Part shown: one piece after another, positions 39,148 to 48,923 of the stretch
Layout: each line of letters starts with the position of its first letter
How positions within the stretch are numbered: the first letter of the stretch is position 1
NCBI GenBank assembly: GCA_002105175.1
Contig: MCGE01000005.1
Coordinates: forward strand, 682,001-746,000
Origin: Absidia repens
Taxonomy: Eukaryota > Mucoromycota > Mucoromycetes > Mucorales > Cunninghamellaceae
Direction: 5' to 3'
Length of the DNA stretch: 64,000 nucleotides
The notes under the pieces: model-generated
The model's input: only the letters and a program-made list of their open reading frames with translations
What the model was told of the DNA's origin: nothing
The model's database searches: none
Program-made: the position numbers and the translations under genes

Positions 39148-40320
39148 GGTGATGATATAATATAAAAAAGAGAGAGGGGGGTGCTTGACAAGAGATAAAC
39201 AAAGGACGAAGAAACAAGTCAAAGTGGGGTGGCAATTAAAAAAAAAATTCCACCCCCCCTTCTCGCTCGGTCATTGAAATCCTGACGTAGTTAGTTGCTG
39301 TGTGGCTTATTTTAGTCCAACCAATACAATTTAAAAACCCGGTGCAGCTGTGGTTTTCAGGAAGGGGAATGTACAATTTTCGCACGTACGGAATTGGAAT
39401 TTGCCAGGTGGTCCGACCCAGATATATTATGGACTTGCACGTATTGCTGGAAAGAAAAAAAAAAATGCAAGATTACTACTGCTCTATTTTATTCTATTGT
39501 TTCTTTTTCTTTTTTCTTTTTTTTTCGGGACATTATCATCGTGTTATTAATCTTGTCATGGAACAAAAAGACTTGACGTCTCCACCACAATCATTCGAGA
39601 TTTACCAGCACGTCAAAGGTAATATCATTATTATTGATACTATTATTTTTTATAGGTACACTACATATCCCTTTTAGATTTTATTTTCTTTACCCTCTTT
39701 TTCCTTATCACTGTTTATTATTTTATTATCATTCCATTATATTTTTTACTATCCTTTGCTAATAAACAATAAAACGATATTTGTAACAATTTGTATGTAC
39801 ATATGCTGTGTAGTAACATGACTTATGTGTGCAAATGTGGGTATTGGTTATTCATGCTCTGTAGTAGTTAGCTGATAGACATATGACATATAATGCCATG
39901 GATAATCGTGAATTGAATGGTTTAAATTTTTGTGCTTTTCTTATTGCCATTCTGTCTCGGTATGACTTTTCCTCACACTATTATAATCATTGCTCTCTGT
40001 TTTTCTTTAGTTTTTGAGAATACTCTACGTGCAGGAACAGTACAGTAGTACAGTACGTGCAGAATGAGTGCTTACAATGCTATAACAAACCCCGGCTTTT
40101 TCGAAGAGTATGTGCCAAAATTGTACGTGTCTCTAACAAACCCCTTTTCTCTTTTTACTGCTATTCTATCCATTGTCACACCTTATCTCCACCCTAGCAT
40201 AGTTGTTATTATCAAATCCATAATTGGATCACACTTTATTATATTTCCACACACTATAGAAAAAACATATAAACACCACACATTTTTTATATCAAATAAA
40301 TGCAGCTCTGCACTTTGCTG
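39148..40320. other. Intergenic; possible small plus-strand transcript, function unknown
   Basis: Upstream of COX5. An ORF runs 39300-39677 (125 aa) on the plus strand, with two poly-K/poly-F stretches and a more protein-like end (LVMEQKDLTSPPQSFEIYQHVKG). A GTAATA donor-like site follows at about 39619 and an AATAAA at about 39760. A second open frame, 40064-40363, overlaps a solo LTR. I do not regard either as a supported gene. Confidence 0.3.
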
Positions 40321-40601
40321 TGAAATGGTTGGAGATTGTATAGAACAAAAAGCAAATAAGTGATACAATTGATATGTTTTTCATTTGATAGAATGATGGG
40401 TCTTTCTATGAGAAAATGAAGATATTTGAGGCTGTGGATAGGTTGGGGCTATATGTGTAATCTGATACGAAACGACAAATGTGAGAATAGGTGGAAGATT
40501 CGGGGGAAAAAAAAAAAATAAGTGATAAGCTGGACACAGAAATGATGAAAGTATAGATAATTTGATATATATATTGTTTATTAGGAACTAAGAATACGAC
40601 A
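40321..40601 (-). mobile_element. Solo LTR, TGTCGTATTC family, copy 1
   Basis: Read on the minus strand it begins TGTCGTATTC and ends ATTTCA. It carries the family block ATCAATTGTATCACTTATT. The flanks are TGCTG (left) and CGCTG (right), an imperfect 5-bp target duplication. It has no internal coding region, and is shorter than the copy at 59191-59594. Confidence 0.6.
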
Positions 40602-40649
40602 CGCTGGAGTTTTTGGAAATCTTTCGACTTATTGGGTGTCAGAATTTTT

Positions 40650-41350
40650 TATTAAAGTGTGGATTTAAATGGGATGGGATTGGAGACTCTGTCATTTTGC
40701 ACTATGGTGGGCAGCCCCTTGGGTCCCAACCTCGTGGGCATCACGTCATACTTTTTTGTGTGTTGAAAAAAAAAAAGTGGGGTTGAAGCTAGGTGACTTC
40801 GCCATTTCACTTTGGTGGGCAGCCCCTTGGGGCCAACCGTCATGCTCTGCTCTCGCTAATTGTATTTTTTTCCTTTAGTGGGGTCGTAAAGGAAACGCAG
40901 GATAGTGTAAAAATGATAATTCAACCGCCGCACACTTCTTTTTCCCCTTCATGAAAGTCTGAATGTTATGATGGCATGGCGCATTGGGATACTGGTTACC
41001 TAGAAATAGCATTAAAACTTGAATTAGAGGCATTTTCAAAAATGCAAATCAAACACTATGGGGAAACCCTTTCATTTTGGCATAGTGATTTCTAACTTCC
41101 ACAAGATTAACCTTCATTGTAGAATAATGCCATTAGGTTAGCTTAGTGTTAGTTGTCATAGTTTATACTGTATACATATCTAAATTAAACATATCTTGTC
41201 TTTTTACTATTAATTTCTTTCATGTCTTTTATTGCCCCACAAAATGGGCATGTGTGTATGTATATATACGTCGGAAGAAAGGCATATGCATGTGTAAAAA
41301 AAATACACTACAGAATATTTCGTTGTCTGTCTCCTCTGCATTTCGCAATT
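40650..41350 (+). repeat. Dispersed repeat, long subtype, copy 2 (3'-core family)
   Basis: It starts with GGGATGGGATTGGAGACTC (about 40673) and carries two copies of TGGTGGGCAGCCCCTTGGG (about 40707 and 40814). Then comes CTTCATGAAAGTCTGAATG (about 40949) and the core ATGGGGAAACCCTTTCATTT (41058). It ends with TTAGCTTAGTGTTAGTTGTCATAG and a poly-A-signal-like end. The same order is seen at 61797-62240 and, in part, at 6869-7440. Confidence 0.6.
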
Positions 41351-41699
41351 GAGTGGGTTATTATAGGGTAGCAATGGTTGGATTAATAGTAGTGTTAATT
41401 ATTCTCGGGCGGGATTAATACTGGTGACTCAAAAGGAAAAAAATGCGGCGATATTGATCTAGAAATGTCAGTGACAAATACTATGCTGAAACAAATGTAA
41501 ATAAGGGGTCAATAGTAGTTGAGAGAGGTATATAAAAAAAACCACCCATCAAACACACACATACACACACAATCAGACTGTAGTATATAATGAAGCGATC
41601 GGTTTTTGCTTATTCAAATGAGGTATAGTGACATAGATTGATATATAGATAAGGAAAACTATAACTAAGACTACATAGGAAAGAAGGAGGCTCTATGGC
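41351..41699. other. Spacer between repeat copies
   Basis: AT-rich DNA with a short (CA)n run (about 41557-41570). Nothing recognised. Confidence 0.4.
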
Positions 41700-42290
41700 T
41701 GCTACTATATGTAACGGTAAGTGAAATAACCTGAATCAAGTCTGTAGAATAGTCTACCGCAATAGAATAATATGTAAAGTAGACTAACACAGTAGAATAG
41801 CTTTGTCATCAATTGTTCCTTGCAAAATAAAAAAACGTTTATTGCATCATGATAGTCAATGCTATACTAAAAGGAAAGAAGATGTAAATAGAAGTCGCTA
41901 ATAGTGGTTGAGAGAGGTGCTAGTCAAGAAGAATGATGTAGAAGAAGGAACGATGTAAAATAAAAATAAAAATAAAAAAGGGATCTCTAAAGGGGATCTC
42001 CAAACTTCTAAATGAAGTTTAAACACACATCATTGAAGCAAAGACAAGTTTTATTGAAGCAAAGTCAAGTTTTATTGAAGCAAAGTCAAGTTTTATTGAA
42101 GTAGACATGTTTTATTGAAGAAGAGACATACTAAGCTAATCAAGGCATCCCCCAAGATCCTAGAATCAAAATGAAAGGGTTTCCCCATGCAGCTTGTCAT
42201 CGCTTTTCTAAAACCCTTCTAAACTAGTCCTAACAGAAAGCCAAGGCCACCAGGTCCACAACGAGCCCAAAACACTGAAGAGAAAATAAT
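41700..42290 (-). repeat. Dispersed repeat, 3'-core family, third subtype, copy 1 (reverse strand)
   Basis: The reverse complement matches 46030-46640 over nearly its whole length. The order is GTGGACCTGGTGGC, the core (42165-42189), TTCAATAAAACTT... with a small triplication (42040-42115), GAAGTTTGGAGATCCCCTTT, TTCCTTCTTCTAC, GCACCTCTCTCAAC, CTATTAGCG, and TGCGGTAGACTATTCTAC. The two copies form an inverted pair about 4 kb apart. Confidence 0.65.
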
Positions 42291-42783
42291 TCCTTCTTAA
42301 AAAAAGGGGAAGGATTTTTTTTTGTAAAAATTTGTGAATTTTATTCATAGGACCCGTATCGTTAAGTGGCGGATCCCGAAATCAGCGATGACAAAATGAG
42401 GGTAAATTAAGTTAAATGGAAGTACAGGATGGAGAAAAAAAAATAAGGTAGGATGGGACTAAAGGAGTAAGCTAAGCAGAATAATCTTGACTATAGGGTG
42501 GAGGTGGAAGTGAAGATGGTGGTAGGGATGTGGTTATTCGTCTAATAGTGATGGTGCCAGGATGTGTAGTGTTCGGCTGATGGCACGCTAGACAATGGGT
42601 TGATAATGGAAGGGTATATTGTGAATGGATGATTGTCAATGTCCAAAAGGGAAAGGAGGGAGAGAGAAAGAAGAAAAAAAAGGGAAGGAGCCAAAATAAT
42701 TAGCCTGGGCAGTGTTTCATTTCAAATCCCGTCAAAAGATAATCTGAAGGTCATGTCTTTTTTCAAGTTCACTGGAGGGTTAC
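42291..42783. other. Spacer, unidentified
   Basis: Reads as a pyrimidine-rich, AATAAA-ended stretch on the minus strand (about 42340-42660). It is probably an undetermined repeat remnant; no ORF supports a gene. Confidence 0.35.
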
Positions 42784-43081
42784 TGAAATGATTGTGATAG
42801 TAAATGAAAACAAAAGTAGAAAATAAGTGATACAATTGATATGGTTTTTATTTAATAAAATGACAAGTCTCTTTATAAGAAGTGAATATTTGAGGCTACG
42901 GATAGTTGAGGCTGCGTGTAATCTGATGTGTAAAATGACAAGTGTGAGAATAAATGGGGGGTTCAGGGGTAAAAATAGAATGAAGTGATAAAGCGGATAC
43001 ACAAATGATGACGATATAGACGTTTTAATATATACAGTATACTGTATATTGCTATTCAGGAACTACAGTAGGAATACGACA
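42784..43081 (-). mobile_element. Solo LTR, TGTCGTATTC family, copy 2
   Basis: On the minus strand it begins TGTCGTATTCCT and ends ATCATTTCA, with the conserved ATCAATTGTATCACTTATT block. Flanking pentamers (GTTAC, ATCCT) do not match, so any target duplication is lost or the element was rearranged. Confidence 0.55.
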
Positions 43082-43227
43082 ATCCTCCATGTTGTGAAGT
43101 GAGGTTTTTATAAAAAAAAAAAATGTAAAAAAAAAAAAAAAAATTAGATGAGAATGTTGGTAACCTTTATTTAATATGAATTAAACATCCTTTTATAAGG
43201 ATGTGATTGTGATATAAAACAACATAA

Positions 43228-44629
43228 CGGATTATAGTCAAAATAGACACTCCATAATAATTTGTTTTCCAAATTAGTAGATAATGGAATTATCCGGCCG
43301 AGAGTGGTACCGATCGACGCGGAATTCTTTAGAGTATGTTACACATAAGTTTAAGATTGTCGCATCATGAAAAATGATGGCATAAAAATAAAAATAAAAC
43401 CTGTTCCTGAAGAAATTGAAATTCCGAATAGGAACACTGCATGATAAAAATAAATAATCACGCAACATTGTGATAGAAGAAAAGAAAATAATGATTCACT
43501 TCATGAAATCATTAGGTCCCATACAATAGAATAAAAGAAAATAAAATACCCTTGCAATAACATCAATCATATCATCATACACCTAATATCAGAACATCAT
43601 ACGATTATAATAAAAATAATGATCATGATAAAAAATAATAATAACAATGAACCCATGTAATATCTATTTCCAATGAAACATAAGATATAGTATATAAAGA
43701 GTGACATTTTTATTAATAAAAACCATATACAAGAATCTCACTTAATTCTAACCGTCCCACTTTTTATTTTCTACTTTTTATTTTTTTTATTTTTTTCTTT
43801 ATATACGTTATTTCACAAAGATACATCAGCCGACATTTTGGTAAATCGAAAAATGGCTTTAAATGTCTAACTTTATATATAGTTTAGATACAGTTACGTA
43901 CGTTACATCAATCGAAAGTGCTTGTATAACTACATATTCTGATGTAGTTTCACAGTTATTGGAGTTGAATTAACAAATTTATGACTTTATTTCTGGAAGA
44001 TGAGAAAGTGACAATTCAAGTTTTCATTATTTTTTTTTACTAATTTTAGATTTATTGAAAATTAAAGCTGTCGGACCGGGTCCCAAATTTCAGGAACAAA
44101 CTTCCGTGTGCAGATCGACACAGTGTTGTATTTGTGATATTCAAACCCATTTCCCATCTTCCACATCTTTATTTATTTATACCGCGCTCCGTATTACTTC
44201 TCTTTGACATTTGACAGGTACTACCCTACTTTATTCATACTTCATCACCCGCTAAATTACTTCCCAACATCACTTCAGATTATCCCAATTCGTCACCATT
44301 TCATTATGACTCACTTAGCTATAGAAAAAGATATAAATATGACATGTTTGAATATTAAATAAAAAGAGTAACCAATTGTATCACTTATTCATACCTTTGC
44401 GTTTATTTCACACAGGGAACAGAAATAGATCGTCATGAAGATCTGCAATCGACATTTAAAGCCATTTTTCGATTTACCAAAATGTCGGCCGATCAATATT
44501 AAACTTCTGTGTAACATACTCTAAACAATTCAGGTTCGATCAGTACCACTCTCGGCCGGATAAACCCATTATCCGTCTAGTAATCTGTTTTACAAATTAC
44601 TATGGAGTGTCCATTTTGACTATAATCCG
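43228..44629. mobile_element. Fold-back/MITE-like element with long inverted arms, left arm interrupted
   Basis: Left-arm sequence 43228-43359 (starting CGGATTATAGTCAAAAT) pairs with 44629-44494 in inverted orientation. The next arm segment is 43829-43867 (CCGACATTTTGGTAAATCG) on the left and 44489-44450 on the right. On the left a 469-bp stretch (43360-43828) separates the two arm segments; on the right they are adjacent. So the left arm was interrupted, or the right arm lost sequence. No transposase lies inside. Confidence 0.6.
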
Positions 44630-45348
44630 GATCAGGTGTAGTATATGTTCTCACCTCAAAAATAAGTTCTGGATTATAAATATAATAGTAAATACAAGGA
44701 GAAACATATATCCGTTGTCCTTCTCAGTTCCCCTATCTTTTGTACTCCCTGAAAATCTTGGTAGCTAAGCCCATTTGTGTTACCCGACCTCTCGGCGGCC
44801 ATACTTTCCAAATATTATAAATAACTCTAGTTTTATTTCAATATCTGTTATCCTGTTATTTATCTTAACAATAAACTATCTCTGATCTCCTTGAATTGAA
44901 TACTCAATCTATGTAAGATTATCTTTGTTATATATACTACATATATCCTGTCCGGTTATTGACACATTTTTTATTATTATTGATAGAATGACATCTAATC
45001 CAGATATTTGGGAAATAACATCTATATGTCGATATAAAGAAGAAACACTTCGGTGGCTAATTCAACAAAACGTATTCTATAATACTACAACTGGATTTGG
45101 AATAATGGTCTGCAGAAGCGGTGAACAAATGAATATTGTCTCTTCTGGTGTGCGTGGCTTAACTTGGCAATGCCCTAAGAAAAATTGTTGCAATAGATCC
45201 GAAATAGTACATATACAGAATTTTAAAAATAAAACGTTTTTATTTTATTATATTGATGAATGGTATGTAATACAAATTATGTGTGACCTGAAAATATTAT
45301 TTTTAAAAAAAAAAAAAAATCGGGTGAGAACATATACTACACATTAGC
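44629..45348 (+). mobile_element. Merlin/ISXO2-like short element with 20-bp TIRs
   Basis: Perfect inverted repeats GTGTAGTATATGTTCTCACC at 44636-44655 and 45323-45342 bound the element. The 9-mer CTATAATCC occurs directly outside on both sides (44620-44628 and 45349-45357), fitting the 8-9 bp target duplications known for Merlin elements. At about 720 bp it is too short to be autonomous. It sits exactly at the outer end of the fold-back element. Confidence 0.6.
44988..45347 (+). pseudogene. Truncated Merlin/ISXO2-like transposase N-terminus
   Basis: The ORF starts at ATG 44988. It has TLRWLIQQNVFY, then a C...C pair in the pattern GIMVCRSGEQM...LTWQCPKKNCCNRSEIVHI. This resembles the N-terminal zinc-binding region of ISXO2/Merlin transposases (EWLKEHGLL..CP.C...W.CR...C...S.R). 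The DDE-type catalytic part is absent, and the frame runs into an A-tract and then the right terminal repeat. It is a decayed internal-deletion derivative. The family call is an inference from pattern only. Confidence 0.45.
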
Positions 45349-45480
45349 CTATAATCCTTTCAATCTCCCATTTAAAAACATCGATAACAGTCGTTTACTG
45401 GTTGCGGAGTTCAAAAAACTTTTCGGGGTTTAAAAGGATGCTTCTCCGAAGCTTTTGGCAAAAGCGCGGCGAAGCCGCGC

Positions 45481-45985
45481 GCTCCGCGGTCGAGCTATTC
45501 CCGATTTATTGAATTTTTAGGGGGTATGGAGGGGTTGTTCTGTGTGTGTATGGGGATATTGGAGGGGGAAGAAAAAAAAAATGGTATGAGTAGAAGGAGT
45601 ATGTGACTAGAAAGCGGATGCAAGCAAACGTGGATGTCCAAGTATGTGTGTGGTTGAATGGTGGGCAATAATGTAGAGGCGGTTATTATGGCTGTAGGCT
45701 TTAGCTGTGAGCTTATAGGCGTAAACTTTAGAGCATTGTGCAATTAATTGTATGATAGATGGATGGTTGGTTTGGTGGCAAAAAATGATTGTATAATATT
45801 TCTAAAGATGCATGGAAAATTTGAAGTTGAACGGTTTCGTAGTTCGTTTTATATAAAGCGAAGAAGAGTATATTGCAGGTTAATTGGATTTTGCAGGCTG
45901 TAAAGCCAGATGGGTGTGAATTCAACCGCCGCCGCCGGCAGACTGGATTGTTGATCGAGAAAAAAAAAAAATGGGAGCGCACATC

Positions 45986-46010
<25 letters not shown>
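45481..46010. repeat. 530-bp direct repeat, copy 1
   Basis: Nearly identical to 46661-47190 at a constant offset of 1180 bp. It starts GCTCCGCGGTCGAGC, contains CCGCCGCCGCCGGCAGAC near its end, and finishes in an A-run. The 82-codon minus-strand frame inside is identical in both copies but looks low-complexity. Confidence 0.85.
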
Positions 46011-46019
<9 letters not shown>

Positions 46020-46029
46020 CAAGTCAACG

Positions 46030-46640
46030 GGAATGAGCCAACATCTGTTCACTGTTTTTGGCTCATTGTGGACCTGGTGGCTTTGGCTTTCTGTTTAGAA
46101 ATAGTTTAGAAGGGTTTTTGAAAAGGGATTTCAAGAAACATGGGGAAACCCTTTCATTTTGATTCTAGAATCTTGGGGAAATGTCTTGATTAGCTTAGTA
46201 CATGTATATGTCTCTTTTCTTCAATAAAACATATATCTGCTTCATTAAACCTTGTCTTTGTTTGAAATAAATGTTTGTTTAAGCTTCATTAGAAGTTTGG
46301 AGATCCCCTTTTATAGAGATCCCTTTTAGAAATCCCTTTTTTATCGTACATCGTACATCGTTCCTTCTTCTACACCATTCATCTAGATTCGCACCTCTCT
46401 CAACTACTATTAGCGGCCCCCTATTTTTACATCATCTTTCCTTTTTTAGTATAGTATTGACTACGTATCATTATTCAATAAAAGCTTTTTTATTTTGCAA
46501 TGAACAATGGAATGGCAAAGCTATTCTACTGTGACAGGCTATTGTACATACTATTCTATTGCGGTAGACTATTCTACATACTATTCTATTGGTAGACTAT
46601 TCTGCATATTATTCTTTTATTGGTTTGGAAAGCCTATAGC
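46030..46640 (+). repeat. Dispersed repeat, 3'-core family, third subtype, copy 2
   Basis: Forward-strand partner of 41700-42290. It contains GTGGACCTGGTGGC (about 46070), the core at 46140, TTCAATAAAACATATATC (about 46220), GAAGTTTGGAGATCCCC (about 46290) and TGCGGTAGACTATTCTAC (about 46560). It fills the space between the two 530-bp direct repeats. Confidence 0.65.
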
Positions 46641-46660
46641 GAAATTACTGCTTTTGGCAG

Positions 46661-47190
46661 GCTCCGCGGTCGAGCTATTCCCGATTTATTGAATTTTTAG
46701 GGGGTATGGAGGGGTTGTTCTGTGTGTGTATGGGGATATTGGAGGGGGAAGAAAAAAAAAATGGTATGAGTAGAAGGAGTATGTGACTAGAAAGCGGATG
46801 CAAGCAAACGTGGATGTCCAAGTATGTGTGTGGTTGAATGGTGGGCAATAATGTAGAGGCGGTTATTATGGCTGTAGGCTTTAGCTGTGAGCTTATAGGC
46901 GTAAACTTTAGAGCATTGTGCAATTAATTGTATGATAGATGGATGGTTGGTTTGGTGGCAAAAAATGATTGTATAATATTTCTAAAGATGCATGGAAAAT
47001 TTGAAGTTGAACGGTTTCGTAGTTCGTTTTATATAAAGCGAAGAAGAGTATATTGCAGGTTAATTGGATTTTGCAGGCTGTAAAGCCAGATGGGTGTGAA
47101 TTCAACCGCCGCCGCCGGCAGACTGGATTGTTGATCGAGAAAAAAAAAAATGGGAGCGCACATCCAAAAAAAAAAAAAAAAAAAAAAAAA
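46661..47190. repeat. 530-bp direct repeat, copy 2
   Basis: Second copy of the unit at 45481-46010. It differs mainly in A-run lengths and in lacking the short GCGGCGAAGCC segment before its start. It ends 95 bp upstream of the ATG of the small gene at 47285. Confidence 0.85.
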
Positions 47191-47284
47191 ATTTTGGTAT
47201 ATATATAACAAGAACAAAGAAGAGGAAACTTTCCCTGTATAATTTTTTTTACTCTTTTCTCACTTACTCAACAAACATTCAACA

Positions 47285-47962
47285 ATGGACTCTACATGGA
47301 CTATGACTCTTGAACAACAAACAGCTTATATTGAAGCCATGACTGTACATCATTTTGCTGGTACGCCCCACAAATTGTTGTATTTTGCATATGAATGTAG
47401 CAATGAAATAAAATAAAGTGTGACATTGATGTAAATCATGCACAATGTAAATGAAATAAAAATAAATTTAAATACAGCGCTACAATGCAAGGGCTCAGAT
47501 CATATATGGGTGTCATGATCTGATTTCACTTTTTCATGTCTTTGAAAAAGAAACCCATTTATTATATCAAACCGTAGTAGTAGTTATACTGTTTCATATC
47601 ATAATCACATCATTATAAAAAGATGCTTGATTTATATCAAATAAAGGTTATCAACATTCTCATCTTATTTTTTATTTTTTACTTTACTTTTATTTTATTT
47701 TATAAAAAACCTAAACTACAACACAAATACTCTTGAATTCGTAGCTTACCGTCGTGACAAGCGACGTCTGATAAACAACCTGCTGCAAGATACTGGAAAT
47801 CGCCGAAGTGTTAACACCATAATCAAGAAGTTGGCTAATGCCGACAGGTGGGACCAAGCCGACGGTGCCGCTTTTACGATGGATGGGCATGTTGATAATG
47901 GGTTAGATTTGGCTAACCTTTTTGGTTTGGGCGATTTAATGGCTTGGGCAACAAGTGATTAA
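47285..47962 (+). CDS. Hypothetical 97-aa protein, intron carrying a solo LTR
   Basis: I do not recognise the product. Exons 47285-47360 and 47745-47962 join in phase across GTACGC...CGTAG to give 97 aa. It has a basic helical centre (AYRRDKRRLINNLL) and an acidic, G/L-rich C-terminus (LDLANLFGLGDLMAWATSD). A TATATATAA lies at about 47199 and a pyrimidine-rich leader precedes the ATG. Removing the 348-bp LTR and one target duplication leaves an intron of about 31 bp. That is shorter than the other introns here, so either the intron only became spliceable after insertion or the model is wrong. It may belong to a transposon rather than the host. Confidence 0.45.
47376..47723. mobile_element. 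Solo LTR, TGTTGTATTT family, copy 1
   Basis: 348 bp, from TGTTGTATTTTGC to AAACTACAACA, with TG...CA ends inside short inverted termini (TGTTGTA/TACAACA). It is flanked by perfect 5-bp direct repeats CAAAT (47371-47375 and 47724-47728). Almost identical to 52632-52975. Confidence 0.88.
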
Positions 47963-47969
47963 ACTTGCC

Positions 47970-48404
47970 GCAGTTACGCCATCTCGTCGACGACTTCTTC
48001 TTCTCCGCCTTCCTTCTCCTATCATCTTACTCCGCTACCACAAATCTCGTCGACGACCAATTCCACTCCGCTCCTTTCATTTTAGTATAAATAGCTCGAC
48101 TTTTTTGTTATAAATTATTTTTCTTCAGTTTTTTCAGTTTTTACTTTTTCTCAATACAAATAAAAAGTCAGTACAAAGGTTTTTTTTATAACCAACAAGT
48201 TATCAAGTCATTTCTATTTTGCTATAGAAATCTTTATTTATTTTATTTTCAGAGTCAGCTATACTCTTTTTTATTTTTATTGAACCAGCTAAGGTCAATA
48301 CTTCTACTCTATTTTATTTTCAAGTTTTCTTTTCAAAACTTCTTTTATTTCAAGTTGGACTTTATCTACAAAGGTTCTGGTGCTCACTACTTATTACCAA
48401 TAAC
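47970..48404 (+). repeat. TATA-bearing repeat (family D), copy 1, interrupted by hAT
   Basis: It has TTAGTATAAATA (about 48083), then GTACAAAGGTTTTTTT (about 48170), CCAACAAGTT, and AAGGTTCTGGTGCTCACTAC (about 48371). These landmarks occur in the same order in the copies at 51901-53340 and, inverted, at 60629-61320. The hAT element splits this copy; the continuation is at 51901. Confidence 0.6.
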
Positions 48405-48462
48405 TAGGGCTCTTAATTTGGTCCCGTCCCGATTATGGTATTGAGAAAAAGTCCTCAATACC

Positions 48463-48790
48463 TGGTACCGATCAATACCAATACCTACTAGTGGTATTGT
48501 CTCGCTAAGGTTTTGGTATTGCTAATCCCGCTAAGAGGTATTGATCAATACCAATTTTTATTGGTGGTATTGTCCCGCTAAGGTTTTGGTATTGCTAATC
48601 CCGCTAAGAGGTATTGATCAATACCAATTTTTATTGGTGGTATTGTCCAGCTAAGGTATTGGTATTGCTAATCCCGCTAAGAGGTATTGATCAATACCAA
48701 TTTTAATTGGTGGTACCGTCCCGCTAAGGTATTGGTATTGCTAATCCCGCTAATAGGTATTGATCAATACCAATTTTACTAGCGGTATTG
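48463..48790 (+). repeat. hAT left subterminal repeat array (73-bp period)
   Basis: The 16-bp palindrome GGTATTGATCAATACC occurs at 48537, 48610, 48683 and 48756, exactly 73 bp apart. GGTATTGCTAATCCCGCTAA sits between units. This is the expected location of hAT transposase binding sites. Confidence 0.9.
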
Positions 48791-48923
48791 TTTCGAATAT
48801 GCCGATAAAGTTTTAGCTTTTGATAGATTTGGCAGGCGGCATTTGAAGTTATAAACAATATAAAAATAAAAAAAAAATTTTTTTTTTTTGCTTTCTTTTT
48901 ATTACTTTTAACTTATTTTTGTT

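Noticed and set aside
39300..39677. 125-aa plus-strand ORF upstream of COX5
   Set aside because: Much of it is translated poly-A and poly-T, and no acceptor site lets the more protein-like end be joined to a good start. Kept only as a note in the spacer entry.
45495..46923. Identical 82-aa minus-strand ORFs in the two direct repeats, possible duplicated gene
   Set aside because: Identity is explained by the duplication itself. Composition (H/P/S/T/I-rich) and lack of a promoter argue against a gene.
48463..48790. Regularly spaced repeats resembling a CRISPR array
   Set aside because: The units are hAT subterminal repeats inside 12-bp TIRs and an 8-bp target duplication. The sequence between palindromes is itself repeated rather than unique spacers, and the genome is eukaryotic.
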